Shown here: piece by piece, positions 6,802 through 16,654 of the stretch | Numbering within the stretch: the first letter of the stretch is position 1 | How the letters are laid out: each line of letters starts with the position of its first letter | NCBI GenBank assembly: GCA_900546275.1 | Contig: URCH01000003.1 | Coordinates: 1 to 64,000 of the forward strand | Length of the DNA stretch: 64,000 bases | Direction: 5' to 3' | DNA from: an uncultured Mycoplasmatota bacterium | GTDB lineage: Bacteria; Bacillota_I; Bacilli_A; RF39; UBA660 | Notes under the pieces: model-generated | Seen by the model: only the letters and a program-made list of their open reading frames with translations | Told to the model about the DNA's origin: nothing | Database searches by the model: none | Position numbers and translations under genes: made by a program

Positions 6802-9336
6802 ATGAAACTATCAGAAGTAGATATAGCAAAAGTTTCACCTGGAATAAAGCAATATATTGATGTAAAAAAATCAAATCCAGATGTAATAATATTTTTTAGG
6901 TTAGGAGATTTTTATGAAATGTTTTTTGAAGATGCAGTAAACATTTCAAGAGAATTAGAACTAACACTTACAAGTAAAAATGCAGGATTAGAAGAAAGAA
7001 TTCCAATGTGTGGAATACCATATCATGCTGCAAAATTATATATAGACAAATTAGTAGAGAAGGGCTACAAAGTAGGAATTTGTGAACAATTAGAAGATCC
7101 TAAAAAGGCAAAAGGAATAGTAAAAAGAGATATAGTACAAATAGTTAGTAAAGGAACTATAATGGATAACGAATCTCTAAAAGAATATGAAAACAATTAT
7201 ATTGGTAATATAGTTGATTTTAATCATGTATATGGAGTTAGTTATATTGATATATCAACAGGTGAAGTAAACGTATTTTTAATAGAACATAATAATACTA
7301 AATTAGTAAGTGAAATTGTTAGTATAGGAATAAAAGAAGTAATTGTAACTGATAAAGTAGACATATCTATAACTTCTATACTAGAAAACCAATTTAAAAT
7401 AACTACTACTATATCAAACGATGAAAGTAATATAGAATATGAATATGTCTATAAAGATATAGAAGATATAAGATACATAGAAACACTAAAACACCTACTT
7501 ACATATATATCAAATACACAAAAAAGGAACCTTTCGCATCTACAACATGCAACAATAAAAGAAAATAAAAATTTCTTAAAAATGGATATACATACAAAAA
7601 GAAATTTAGAATTAACTGAAACATTACGTTTAAAACAAAGAAATTATTCATTAATATGGTTACTTGATAAAACAAAAACAGCAATGGGTTCAAGAATGCT
7701 TAAAAACTTCATAGAAAATCCATTGATAGATTCAAAAGAAATAAATAGAAGATATGATTATGTAGAAACATTATTAAAAGAGTTTATAATAAAAAGTGAT
7801 CTAGAAAAATATTTATTTGAGGTATATGATTTAGAAAGATTAAGTGGTAGAATTGCGTTTGGTTCTGCAAATGCTAGAGATTTATTACAACTTAAAAATT
7901 CACTTAAATTTTTACCATACATAAAAGAAATATTAGAAAAAATAAATTATGATAAGACAATAGATACATTAGATGAATTATATGACTTACTTGAAAAAAG
8001 TATATATGAAAATCCTCCTGTATCATTAAAAGAAGGATATTTAATAAAAGAAGGATATGATAAAGATCTAGATGAATTAAAAAATCTAAGAAAAGGTGGC
8101 AAAGATTTTGTTGCGCGTTTTGAAATAGAAGAAAAAGAAAGAACAGGAATAAAAAATTTAAAAGTAGGCTATAATAGAGTGTTTGGTTACTATATAGAAA
8201 TTAGTAAAGGAAACACAAATTTAATAAAAGAAGAGTACGGATATGAAAGAAGACAAACATTAAGTAACTGTGAAAGATATATAAGTCCAATTTTAAAAGA
8301 AAAAGAATCCCTTATATTAAATGCAGAAGAAAAAATAATTGATTTAGAATATGAATTATTTAATCTAATCAAAAATAAAGTCAAAGAATATATTCCTAAA
8401 CTTCAAAACATATCTAAAATTATAAGTGAAATCGATGTTTTGCAATCATTTGCTACAGTAACTGAAGAAAATAACTATGTAAGACCAACAATAACAGAAC
8501 AGGAAATAGAAATAATAGATGGAAGACACCCTGTTGTAGAAAAAGTACTTGAAGGAAAAGAATATGTTGAAAATGACATAATAATGGATAAAAACACAAA
8601 TATATTATTAATAACTGGTCCAAATATGGCTGGTAAATCTACTTATATGAGACAAATGGCTATAATAGCTATAATGGCTCAAATAGGTTGCTTTGTGCCT
8701 GCTAAAAGTGCTAAAATACCTATTTTTGATGCAATATATACAAGAATAGGTGCTAGTGATGATTTAGTAAGTGGTGAATCAACATTTATGGTAGAAATGT
8801 TAGAAGCAAATAATGCTATTTCAAACGCTACTAATAAAAGTTTAATATTATTTGATGAACTTGGTAGAGGAACAGCAACATTTGATGGAATGGCTTTAGC
8901 GCAAGCTATAATTGAATATATACATGATAATATAAAAGCTAAAACATTATTTTCAACCCATTATCATGAACTTACTGATCTTGAAAACACATTAAAAACA
9001 TTAAAAAATGTTCATGTTAGTGCACATGAAGAAAATGGTAATATAACGTTCTTACACAAAATTAAAAATGGTAGCATTGATAAAAGTTATGGTATACATG
9101 TTGCTAAACTTGCAAATCTTCCATCAGTATTAATTAATAGAGCAAATCAAATACTAAATGTATATGAAAATAAAGAAATGAAAAGAGATATAAAAATTCA
9201 AGAATCACTTCCTATAGAAGAATTAATCCCAAAAGAAAGTGAAATTGAAAAATACGTAAAATCAATTAATCCACTTGAAATAACACCACTTGAAGCTTTA
9301 AATATATTATATAAATTAAAAGAAAAAATAAAATAG
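6802..9336 (+). CDS. mutS: DNA mismatch repair protein MutS
   Basis: Full-length MutS (844 residues). The N-terminal mismatch-binding domain has the FYEMFFEDA motif (about residues 36-44), whose Phe stacks on the mispaired base. The connector, lever and clamp domains follow. The C-terminal ABC-type ATPase has Walker A GPNMAGKST (about 606-614) and Walker B LFDELGRGT, then the helix-turn-helix dimerisation end. It finds mismatches and recruits MutL; mutL is not in this window. GGTGATAAA precedes the ATG. The deaminase gene begins nine bases after the stop. Confidence 0.97.
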   Translation: MKLSEVDIAKVSPGIKQYIDVKKSNPDVIIFFRLGDFYEMFFEDAVNISRELELTLTSKNAGLEERIPMCGIPYHAAKLYIDKLVEKGYKVGICEQLEDPKKAKGIVKRDIVQIVSKGTIMDNESLKEYENNYIGNIVDFNHVYGVSYIDISTGEVNVFLIEHNNTKLVSEIVSIGIKEVIVTDKVDISITSILENQFKITTTISNDESNIEYEYVYKDIEDIRYIETLKHLLTYISNTQKRNLSHLQHATIKENKNFLKMDIHTKRNLELTETLRLKQRNYSLIWLLDKTKTAMGSRMLKNFIENPLIDSKEINRRYDYVETLLKEFIIKSDLEKYLFEVYDLERLSGRIAFGSANARDLLQLKNSLKFLPYIKEILEKINYDKTIDTLDELYDLLEKSIYENPPVSLKEGYLIKEGYDKDLDELKNLRKGGKDFVARFEIEEKERTGIKNLKVGYNRVFGYYIEISKGNTNLIKEEYGYERRQTLSNCERYISPILKEKESLILNAEEKIIDLEYELFNLIKNKVKEYIPKLQNISKIISEIDVLQSFATVTEENNYVRPTITEQEIEIIDGRHPVVEKVLEGKEYVENDIIMDKNTNILLITGPNMAGKSTYMRQMAIIAIMAQIGCFVPAKSAKIPIFDAIYTRIGASDDLVSGESTFMVEMLEANNAISNATNKSLILFDELGRGTATFDGMALAQAIIEYIHDNIKAKTLFSTHYHELTDLENTLKTLKNVHVSAHEENGNITFLHKIKNGSIDKSYGIHVAKLANLPSVLINRANQILNVYENKEMKRDIKIQESLPIEELIPKESEIEKYVKSINPLEITPLEALNILYKLKEKIK

Positions 9337-9345
9337 GAGATATAT

Positions 9346-10626
9346 ATGAAAATATTAATTAAAAATGGTTTAGTTGTTACAGTAAATAAAAATGATGAAA
9401 TAAAAAAAATGGATATTTTAATAGAAAACGATGAAATAAAATTTCTAGGTGATTATAATGGACCATATGACAAACTAATTAATGCAGAAAATAAAGTAAT
9501 AATGCCAGGTCTTATAAATACGCATACACACTTAGGAATGTCTATTTTTAGAGGTACTAGTGATGGTCTTCCATTGATGAGTTGGTTAAATGATAAAATT
9601 TGGCCTATTGAAGACAAATTAACATCTAAAGATATATATTATTCAAATTTAATTTCTTGTATTGAAATGATTAAAACAGGTACTACTATGTGTAATGATA
9701 TGTATTTTGGTGTTGATGAGGGAATAAAAGCAATTATTGAATCTAAAATTAGATGTGTATACACTAGATGTTTAAATGATCCAGATGAGTTTGGTGATAG
9801 AAAAATTGAAGAATTTCTAGAAATGTATAATAAATATAAAGATACAAATCCATTAATAACATTTAGTGTTGCGCCACATTCCATGTATACATGCTCATAT
9901 AACTATTTAGAAAAACTAAAAAAAATAGCTGATAAAAACAACTTATTAATACATATACATAGTAGTGAAAATCTAGAAGAAATGAATACAATAAAAGAAA
10001 AATATAATATGACACCAATAGAATTATTAAATAAACTTGGATATTTAAATAACAAATTAGTAATTGCGCATGGTACATATATTACTGATAATGATATTTT
10101 ACTTTTAAAAAACAAAAATGTATCAATAAGTCATAATCCAATAAGTAATCTAAACTTAGGTTGTGGAGTTGCCCCAATAAAAAAACTAATAGATAATAAC
10201 ATTAATGTTTCTCTTGGAACAGATGGGCAAGGAAGTGGTAACAACCTTAATATGTTTTCCCACATGGGATATGTTGATCTTCTTCAAAAAGGATTTAATC
10301 AAAATGCAAAAGCATTAGATGCATATGAGGTTATAAAAATGGCAACAATTAATGGTGCAAAAGCCCTTAATGTAGATAATATAGTAGGTAGTATTGAAAT
10401 AGGTAAAAAAGCTGATATTATAATTCTTGATATGAACAATATAGAAATATATCCAACTGTAAATTTAATATTTGATATAGTACATAATGTATCAATAAAT
10501 AATATAGAAACAACTATAATAAATGGAAATATATTAATGGAAAATCATAAGCTTTTATTAGATATTAATATAGAAGAAGTAAAACAAAATATAGAAAAAA
10601 TATTAAAGAAAACTGGTGAAAAATAA
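9346..10626 (+). CDS. Amidohydrolase, SAH/MTA deaminase-like (MtaD/TrzA family)
   Basis: A 426-residue metal-dependent amidohydrolase. Metal and catalytic motifs are in order: NTHTHLGMS (about residue 59), SVAPHSMYTC (about 177), HIHSSE (about 203), AHGTY (about 240) and GTDGQGSGNN (about 292). Together with FRGTSDGLPLMSWL this pattern is that of S-adenosylhomocysteine / 5'-methylthioadenosine deaminases, which convert these to the inosyl forms. A related guanine or atrazine-type deaminase cannot be excluded. AGGAGA precedes the ATG. The stop TAA overlaps the next ATG by one base. Confidence 0.8.
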   Translation: MKILIKNGLVVTVNKNDEIKKMDILIENDEIKFLGDYNGPYDKLINAENKVIMPGLINTHTHLGMSIFRGTSDGLPLMSWLNDKIWPIEDKLTSKDIYYSNLISCIEMIKTGTTMCNDMYFGVDEGIKAIIESKIRCVYTRCLNDPDEFGDRKIEEFLEMYNKYKDTNPLITFSVAPHSMYTCSYNYLEKLKKIADKNNLLIHIHSSENLEEMNTIKEKYNMTPIELLNKLGYLNNKLVIAHGTYITDNDILLLKNKNVSISHNPISNLNLGCGVAPIKKLIDNNINVSLGTDGQGSGNNLNMFSHMGYVDLLQKGFNQNAKALDAYEVIKMATINGAKALNVDNIVGSIEIGKKADIIILDMNNIEIYPTVNLIFDIVHNVSINNIETTIINGNILMENHKLLLDINIEEVKQNIEKILKKTGEK

Positions 10627-11015
10627 TGAAAATATTAAAAAAAGAAAACTGGTGGATATGGCTTTTACTTGCTATTTTTTCAAATGGTAGTAATGTAATT
10701 GTGTTAGGCGCACTTTTAGATGTATATAAAAAAGATTCTTGGTATTCAAAATGGTATTATTGGGTACTTGGAATACCTTTTGTAATCCCATTTATAGCAA
10801 TGGTTTGTATATTTTATTTAGAAATAATATGTAAAACAGCTTATAAATTAGAAGTATCAGGAAAAGAAATATACCTTTCACCTTATACTTGGATAATATG
10901 TCTTATAATTCCTATAATAGGATGGATATTTGGCTTAATAATGTTTATTTACCTACAAGTAGATATTTTATATAGATTATATTTAGGTAATGGAGAAAAA
11001 TATATTAATCAATAA
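10626..11015 (+). CDS. Small polytopic membrane protein, unknown
   Basis: A 129-residue protein with three or four hydrophobic segments (about residues 12-30, 40-68 and 85-115) and many aromatic residues (an N-terminal ENWWIWLL and WYSKWYYWVLG). Its ATG overlaps the stop of the deaminase gene (TAATG), so translation is coupled. GGTGAAA lies in the preceding coding end. I do not recognise the family. It may be a TM2- or DUF5684-like protein, but this is a guess. Confidence 0.7.
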   Translation: MKILKKENWWIWLLLAIFSNGSNVIVLGALLDVYKKDSWYSKWYYWVLGIPFVIPFIAMVCIFYLEIICKTAYKLEVSGKEIYLSPYTWIICLIIPIIGWIFGLIMFIYLQVDILYRLYLGNGEKYINQ

Positions 11016-11078
11016 TATATTTTTTTACTTGATTTTAAATTTAAATTTATATATACTTAATATGGAGGGTATTTGGTT

Positions 11079-11468
11079 ATGGATGTAAAAGTTAATTTTA
11101 ATGGAACAGAAAAAAACAAGAACGAAATAATATATAATAATATTATTGGAACTATGGAAGATATGAATATATCTAAACAAGAACAAATTGAATATTTAAA
11201 ACAAAAAATAACATATTTAGAAAGTACATCAAGAGATAAGACAATTTTAATAGCAACTATATTAATTGGATTTATATTTTTATTATTTGGAACATACCTA
11301 ATGAGTATAGATATTAAAATATATGGAGCAATATTTATAATTGCAAGTTTCGTTGCTGTTGTAACAAAAATTGTATTAATGTTTAGAAAATTACAAGCAT
11401 CATGTAAAGATGGAAAATTTGATACAGTTGAGCAATTAAGAAAGATATTAAATTTAAAGTTAAAGTAA
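11079..11468 (+). CDS. Membrane protein with N-terminal coiled coil, unknown
   Basis: A 129-residue protein. The first half (about residues 25-55) is hydrophilic and likely coiled (KQEQIEYLKQKITYLE). Two hydrophobic helices follow (about 58-78 and 83-103), then a basic tail. An in-frame TTG at 11073 is only three bases from the GGAGGG site (11064-11069), whereas the ATG at 11079 is nine bases away, so the ATG is chosen. Function unknown. It is followed by a terminator and nusB. Confidence 0.7.
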   Translation: MDVKVNFNGTEKNKNEIIYNNIIGTMEDMNISKQEQIEYLKQKITYLESTSRDKTILIATILIGFIFLLFGTYLMSIDIKIYGAIFIIASFVAVVTKIVLMFRKLQASCKDGKFDTVEQLRKILNLKLK

Positions 11469-11490
11469 TTTAACTTTTTATTTTATTTTT
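11456..11490 (+). terminator. Intrinsic terminator before nusB
   Basis: AAGTTAA (11457-11463) pairs with TTAACTT (11470-11476) and is followed by a long T-rich tract. The hairpin contains the stop codon of the gene it ends. Confidence 0.65.
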
Positions 11491-11510
11491 AAGACATTTA
11501 TAAAAAAATA

Positions 11511-11519
11511 TGATAAAAT
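11511..11519 (+). promoter_or_regulatory. Extended -10 promoter of the nusB operon
   Basis: TGA followed by TAAAAT (11514-11519), with 15 nt to the nusB ATG. The AGGTGA Shine-Dalgarno would lie at the 5' end of the RNA. Confidence 0.5.
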
Positions 11520-11534
11520 TATCTAGGTGATAGA

Positions 11535-11936
11535 ATGGAACAATTAAATAGAAGTGAACTTCGAGTAAAAATAATGACAATACTTTATCAAATAAGTATT
11601 TATGAAAAAAATAAAATAGATTATAAATTAGATGATATCTTTAAAGAAGTATTAGAAATAGATAATGAATTTGTTAAAGAAACAGTTTATGGAGTAATTA
11701 CTTATAAAGATGAAATAGATAAAATAGCAAACGAAAATATGAATGATTGGACTATAGATAGGTTAGGTTATACAGATCAAGCAATACTTAGAATGGGAAT
11801 TTTTGAACTTCTATATACTCAAACTCCTGATATAGTAGCAATCAACGAAGCAGTTGAGTTAGCTAAACAATATAGTGACGAAAAAGTAAAAAATATGATA
11901 AACGGGGTAATGGATAACATATTACATAATAAGTAG
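11535..11936 (+). CDS. nusB: Transcription antitermination factor NusB
   Basis: 133 residues, the normal NusB length, all alpha-helical. The N-terminal SELRVKIMTILYQI and the C-terminal INEAVELAKQYSDEKVKNMINGVMD are the conserved NusB core that binds boxA RNA together with S10 in rRNA antitermination. It leads the nusB-xseA-xseB operon, in which genes are 8 and 1 bases apart, as in Bacillus. Confidence 0.93.
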   Translation: MEQLNRSELRVKIMTILYQISIYEKNKIDYKLDDIFKEVLEIDNEFVKETVYGVITYKDEIDKIANENMNDWTIDRLGYTDQAILRMGIFELLYTQTPDIVAINEAVELAKQYSDEKVKNMINGVMDNILHNK

Positions 11937-11944
11937 GTGAATAT

Positions 11945-13213
11945 ATGAATGATTCAAGCAAATACTTAACGGTAACCGCACTAACCAGATATATTAAATA
12001 TAAAATAGATAGTGATGAACATTTAAGACAAGTCTTTTTAAGAGGCGAAATATCAAACTTTAAATCACATACAACAGGACATTTATATTTTTCTTTAAAA
12101 GATGAGACAAGTAAAATAAATGCGATTATGTTTAATACAAACGCTAAAAAAATCGAATTTAAACCAGCAGATGGAATGAAAGTATTAATAGTTGGAAGAA
12201 TAAGTGTTTATGAAGCAACTGGAAACTATCAAATATATGTAGATGAAATGATTCAAGATGGTGTTGGAAATCTATATCTGGAATTTGAAAAATTAAAGAA
12301 AAAACTTGCAGAAGAAGGTTTATTTGACAAATCTAAGAAAAAGTCAATACCACTATTTCCAGAAAAAATAGGTATAGTAACCGCACCTACGGGTGCAGCT
12401 ATAAAAGATATATTATCTACTATAAAAAGAAGATATCCAGTATGTAAAACATATCTTTTTCCAAGTTTAGTACAAGGTGAATTTGCTAAAGATGATATAG
12501 TAAAAAAAATAAAACTTGCTCAAACTTATGATTTAGATGTATTAATAGTAGGTAGGGGTGGAGGTTCTATAGAAGATCTATGGCCTTTTAATGAAGAAGT
12601 TGTAGCACGTGCTATATTTGATTGCAAAATTCCTGTTATCAGTGCTGTAGGACATGAAGTAGATTTTACAATAGCAGATTTTGTTGCAGATCTTAGAGCA
12701 CCCACACCAACAGGAGCTGCAGAACTTGCTGTACCTAACATATTTGATGTGATAAAACAAATAAATAATTTCAAAATAAGATTAAATGAAAATATTAATA
12801 CAAAAATAAATTATCAAAAATTAAAATTGGACTCAATTAAAAGTTCATTTGTGATTAAAAATCCAATGTTAATGTATGAAAATAAAAAACAAAAAATTGA
12901 TCAATTATTTGAAAACTTAAACAAAAATATATTTATAAATGTATCTAAAAAACGTATGGAATTAGATAATATTAAAAACCATTATATATTAAAAAATCCT
13001 ATTGTTTTATATGAAAAAAAGAAAGATTATTTATCTAATTTAATACAAAAATTAGAACTAGTTAATCCACTAAATATATTAAAAAAAGGTTATACATTAA
13101 CATATGTAGAAGATAAATTAATTAAAAATATAAAAGATGTAAAAATAGATGATACAATAAAAATTAGATTATCAGATGGTTTTATAATTTCTAAGGTAAT
13201 AAATAAGGAGTAA
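11945..13213 (+). CDS. xseA: Exodeoxyribonuclease VII large subunit
   Basis: 422 residues, typical for XseA. The N-terminal OB-fold region (LRGEISNFKSHTTGHLYFSLKD, split around residues 28-48) binds DNA. The central nuclease domain carries GIVTAPTGAAIKDI, VGRGGGSIEDLWPFN and SAVGHEVDFTIADFVADLRAPTP. The C-terminal third is a long coiled coil (about residues 255-375) that mounts XseB subunits. It degrades single-stranded DNA. AGTAGGTGAATAT precedes the ATG. Confidence 0.95.
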   Translation: MNDSSKYLTVTALTRYIKYKIDSDEHLRQVFLRGEISNFKSHTTGHLYFSLKDETSKINAIMFNTNAKKIEFKPADGMKVLIVGRISVYEATGNYQIYVDEMIQDGVGNLYLEFEKLKKKLAEEGLFDKSKKKSIPLFPEKIGIVTAPTGAAIKDILSTIKRRYPVCKTYLFPSLVQGEFAKDDIVKKIKLAQTYDLDVLIVGRGGGSIEDLWPFNEEVVARAIFDCKIPVISAVGHEVDFTIADFVADLRAPTPTGAAELAVPNIFDVIKQINNFKIRLNENINTKINYQKLKLDSIKSSFVIKNPMLMYENKKQKIDQLFENLNKNIFINVSKKRMELDNIKNHYILKNPIVLYEKKKDYLSNLIQKLELVNPLNILKKGYTLTYVEDKLIKNIKDVKIDDTIKIRLSDGFIISKVINKE

Positions 13214-13214
13214 T

Positions 13215-13433
13215 ATGGAAAAAGAAAAAAAATTTGAAGAAAAAATGAAAGATCTTGAAACTATAGTAAACGAATTAGAATCAGGAGAAATTGACTTAGA
13301 TTCTTCTATAGAAAAATATACTCAAGCAATGAAACTTGTAAAAGAATGTGATGAAAAATTAAAAACTGTTGAGGAACAAGTAAATAAAATAGTCACTGAA
13401 AATGGAACTATAGAAGACTTTAATATAGAATAA
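13215..13433 (+). CDS. xseB: Exodeoxyribonuclease VII small subunit
   Basis: 72 residues with the XseB signature: FEEKMKDLETIVNELESGEIDLDSSIEKY, here running about residues 7-35, then helical KECDEKLKTVEEQV. It starts one base after the xseA stop, and AAGGAG overlaps the xseA end. Several copies wrap the XseA coiled coil. Confidence 0.93.
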   Translation: MEKEKKFEEKMKDLETIVNELESGEIDLDSSIEKYTQAMKLVKECDEKLKTVEEQVNKIVTENGTIEDFNIE

Positions 13434-13454
13434 TACCTTTTGGTATTATTTTTA
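13431..13454 (+). terminator. Terminator of nusB-xseA-xseB
   Basis: TAATACC, loop TTTT and GGTATTA, then a T-run. The stem begins in the xseB stop codon. Confidence 0.8.
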
Positions 13455-13534
13455 TTATATTTAAAAAAAATACATACATAATAATAATATAGCTTATTTA
13501 AAAAACCATATTATATTAGAAGGAGATGTTTAAA

Positions 13535-14521
13535 ATGATTTTAAAAAAATCCTTTAAAAAAATTTTACTTCTTCTAACACTATTTATTATTCCATTTAAC
13601 GTATTAGGTTATTCAGATTATTTAATAGTTGGCGGTGAAAACGTAGGCATAAAATTAAATTCAAAAGGTATTATGGTAGTTGGAATGTATTCAATTGATA
13701 ACTCATATCCTGCAAAAGAAGCAGGAATAAAAGTTGGAGATGTTATAACAAGTATAAATGATGAAAAAGTATCCAATGTATATGATATGTCATCAAAACT
13801 TTCAAACTGTTTAGATGACAATATAAAAATAGGATATGTAAGAAATGACATAGAAAAATACACAAACTTAAAACTTGTTAAAACAGGTAATGAATATAAA
13901 ACTGGTATGTATATAAAAGATAATATAACTGGTATTGGAACACTAACCTATATAGATCCAAATACAAAATTGTTTGGGGCACTAGGACATGAAATAATAG
14001 AAAAAAGCACAAACAAAATATTAGATTCAGATAATGGTTCAATATTTAACTCAACAGTAACAAGCATTAAATCTAGTACTAGTGGTTCACCAGGAGAAAA
14101 AAATGCAAAACTAGAAACAGATGATACAAAAGGAACAATATTTAAAAATACCAACCATGGTATATTTGGTAACTACACAGCAACTTTACCTGATAAAAAG
14201 CTATATAAAGTAGCTCAAACAAAAGATATAAAGTTAGGTAATGCAACTATACTTACAGTTTTAAAAGATAAAAATATTGGAGAATATGATATAAAAATCA
14301 CAAAAATAAATGATACATCTAATAACACAAAAAACATACTTTTTGAAATAACCGATCAAGAATTATTAAAAGAAACTGGTGGTATTGTTCAAGGAATGAG
14401 TGGTTCACCAATAATTCAAGGAGAATATATAGTAGGTGCTGTTACACACGTAGTAATAGATAATCCATCAACAGGTTACGGAATATTTATAACGAACATG
14501 TTAGAGGAATCAGAAAAATAG
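13535..14521 (+). CDS. spoIVB: SpoIVB peptidase (S55 family)
   Basis: A 328-residue secreted serine peptidase. A hydrophobic signal anchor (about residues 10-25) is followed by a PDZ domain (about 55-110, including AGIKVGDVITSIN) and the S55 domain, with catalytic His152 in GALGHEI and the serine of GMSGSP (about 287-292). In Bacillus it crosses from the forespore and cuts SpoIVFA, switching on sigma-K. It is shorter than Bacillus SpoIVB (about 425). The ATG at 13526 touches the AGGAG site, so the ATG at 13535 (nine bases away) is chosen. Finding it next to xseAB echoes the Bacillus spoIVB region. Confidence 0.88.
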   Translation: MILKKSFKKILLLLTLFIIPFNVLGYSDYLIVGGENVGIKLNSKGIMVVGMYSIDNSYPAKEAGIKVGDVITSINDEKVSNVYDMSSKLSNCLDDNIKIGYVRNDIEKYTNLKLVKTGNEYKTGMYIKDNITGIGTLTYIDPNTKLFGALGHEIIEKSTNKILDSDNGSIFNSTVTSIKSSTSGSPGEKNAKLETDDTKGTIFKNTNHGIFGNYTATLPDKKLYKVAQTKDIKLGNATILTVLKDKNIGEYDIKITKINDTSNNTKNILFEITDQELLKETGGIVQGMSGSPIIQGEYIVGAVTHVVIDNPSTGYGIFITNMLEESEK

Positions 14522-14541
14522 AGACATTTGTCTCTTTTTTT
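14520..14541 (+). terminator. Terminator after spoIVB
   Basis: AGAGACA, a two-base TT gap and TGTCTCT, then seven or more T. The stem begins at the spoIVB stop codon. Confidence 0.85.
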
Positions 14542-14612
14542 CAAATGATTGTACAAATAAAAAAAACATGATAAAATCATATAATAGAGTAGTATTATAA
14601 AGAGGTTAAAAT

Positions 14613-15839
14613 ATGAATAAAAAAGTGATAAAAACATTAAAAAAATATGATCAAGAACATGTAATAAAATTTATGAATACTTTGAATAATGAAGAAATAA
14701 AAAAAATAGAAAATCAAATACTAAAAATTAATTTTAAGCAATTAAAAAAATTATATTATGATTCTATAAAAAGCAAACCATTAAATATTAAACCAGTTAA
14801 ATCCATAGAAAAAGAAAAATTAGATAAAAATGAACTTAAAATTTTAAATCAGTATGGCGAAAATATTATAAAAAAAGGTAAATATGCAGTTATAACTATG
14901 GCTGGTGGACAAGGAAGTAGATTAGATCATAACGGTCCTAAAGGAACATTTAAATTAAATATAAATGGAGTAGAAAAATCATTATTTGAAATATTAATAG
15001 ACGATTTAGAAAAAACAAATAAAAAATATAATATAACATTACATTGGTATATAATGACAAGTGAAGAAAACTATAACGAAACATGTTCTTTTTTCAAAGA
15101 AAACAATTATTTTGGATATAATCAAAATAAAATCACTTTTTTTAAACAAACTGAACTTCCACTATTAAATTTAGAAGGAAAATTATTAATAGGAAATAAT
15201 AAACTAATAAAATTTGCATCAGATGGTAATGGTAGTATATTTAAGTCATTAAAAAAGTCTGGAGTATTAAAAAAAATCAAACAAAACAAAACTAAGTGGG
15301 TATTCATAGGAAGTATTGATAACATATTATTAAAAATGTCAGATCCAACACTACTTGGTTTAGCTATTAAATCAAATACCCAAATAGCTTCTAAAACTAT
15401 CCTAAAATCAAATCCAGAAGAAAAAGTTGGTGTTTTTTGTTTAAATCATGGTCATCCTAATGTTATAGAATATTCTGAATTACCAAGCATTTTAGCTCAA
15501 GAAAAAATAAATGGTGAATTAAAATATGGAGAAGCACATATTATGTGTAATTTATTTACTGTAAAAGCTTTAGAAAAATTAAGTAAAAAAAATTTAATGT
15601 ATCACAAAGCTTTAAAGAAAAACTCATATTTAAATGAATATGGAAAAGAAATAATTCCAATTGATAATAATAGTTATAAATTTGAAACATTTATATTTGA
15701 TTCATTTAATTATTTTAAAAATATAGCCATTTTAAGAGGAAAAAGGGAAGAAGATTTCGCACCTATAAAGAATAAAGATGGAGTTGATAGTCCCAAAACT
15801 GCATTAAAATTATATATGAATTATTGGAATAAAAAATAA
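14613..15839 (+). CDS. UDP-sugar pyrophosphorylase, UDPGP/UAP1 type
   Basis: A 408-residue member of the eukaryote-like UDPGP family. The nucleotide-binding loop MAGGQGSRLDHNGPKGTF lies at about residues 95-112, and the sugar-side motif SDGNGSIFKSL at about 204-214. Such enzymes make UDP-GlcNAc or UDP-glucose/galactose from UTP and the sugar-1-phosphate; the exact sugar cannot be read here. This is not the usual bacterial GalU or GlmU type. It is followed after 13 bases by the radical SAM gene and then a sugar transferase, so it probably supplies UDP-sugars to a surface glycan. Confidence 0.8.
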   Translation: MNKKVIKTLKKYDQEHVIKFMNTLNNEEIKKIENQILKINFKQLKKLYYDSIKSKPLNIKPVKSIEKEKLDKNELKILNQYGENIIKKGKYAVITMAGGQGSRLDHNGPKGTFKLNINGVEKSLFEILIDDLEKTNKKYNITLHWYIMTSEENYNETCSFFKENNYFGYNQNKITFFKQTELPLLNLEGKLLIGNNKLIKFASDGNGSIFKSLKKSGVLKKIKQNKTKWVFIGSIDNILLKMSDPTLLGLAIKSNTQIASKTILKSNPEEKVGVFCLNHGHPNVIEYSELPSILAQEKINGELKYGEAHIMCNLFTVKALEKLSKKNLMYHKALKKNSYLNEYGKEIIPIDNNSYKFETFIFDSFNYFKNIAILRGKREEDFAPIKNKDGVDSPKTALKLYMNYWNKK

Positions 15840-15852
15840 TGGATGTGATTAT

Positions 15853-16653
15853 GTGAGATTTAAAAAAGTATATATTGAAACAACTAACTTGTGTAATTTA
15901 AATTGTGATTTTTGTATTAAAAATAGAAGAAAAAATGAAATAATGACTATACAAAACTTTAAAATAATTCTCTCAAAAATTAAAAACTACACAAATTATA
16001 TATACCTACATATTTTAGGAGAACCACTATTAAACCCTAAAATAAATGAATTTATATTACTTGCTTCAAATGAAGGTTTTAATATAAATATTACAACAAA
16101 TGGTTATTTAATAGACAAAATTAAAGATAACAAAAATATAAGACAAGTAAACATATCTTTACATAATTTTGATGTTAAATACAATGTAGAACTAAAAAAA
16201 TACTTAAATAATATATTTGATTCCGTAGAAGAATTAATTAAAAATAATACATATGTATCATTAAGATTATGGGTTAAAAATAAATACTCAGAAGATATAA
16301 TAAATGAAGTCAATAATTACTATAAAGTAAATATAACTAAAAATACTAAAATTAAAGAAAATCTATTTTTTAATTTTGAAAAACAATTTATTTGGCCTGA
16401 TTTAAATAACTCATATTATAATGAATCAGGTAAATGTTATGGATTAACCGATCATATTGGAATACTTGTAGATGGTACAATTGTACCATGTTGTTTAGAC
16501 ACACTTGGAATAATTAACTTAGGAAATATATTTAAAGAAGAAATAGATGAAATATTAAATAAAAAAACGGTTATTAAAATGATAGAAGGATTTAAAAACA
16601 ATAAAAAAGAAATGGAATTGTGCAAACACTGTAACTTCCTAGAAAGAGGATAA
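15853..16653 (+). CDS. Radical SAM/SPASM-type protein
   Basis: A 266-residue radical SAM enzyme. The cluster-binding CNLNCDFC (about residues 12-19) and the GEP motif (ILGEPLLNP, about 55-63) are clear. The C-terminal CCLDTLGIINLGNIF and CKHCNF form a reduced SPASM-like iron-sulfur region. The substrate is unknown; members act on peptides and on sugars. The start is GTG at 15853, overlapping an out-of-frame ATG that meets TGA at once. It lies between a UDP-sugar pyrophosphorylase and a sugar transferase (one base apart), so glycan-related chemistry is a reasonable inference. Confidence 0.8.
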   Translation: MRFKKVYIETTNLCNLNCDFCIKNRRKNEIMTIQNFKIILSKIKNYTNYIYLHILGEPLLNPKINEFILLASNEGFNINITTNGYLIDKIKDNKNIRQVNISLHNFDVKYNVELKKYLNNIFDSVEELIKNNTYVSLRLWVKNKYSEDIINEVNNYYKVNITKNTKIKENLFFNFEKQFIWPDLNNSYYNESGKCYGLTDHIGILVDGTIVPCCLDTLGIINLGNIFKEEIDEILNKKTVIKMIEGFKNNKKEMELCKHCNFLERG

Positions 16654-16654
16654 T

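Noticed and set aside
13484..13513. Sigma-F/G-like promoter before spoIVB (CATATTA at 13507)
   Set aside because: The -10-like box is present but no matching -35 (GHATR type) stands at the right distance; in such AT-rich DNA this is not convincing.
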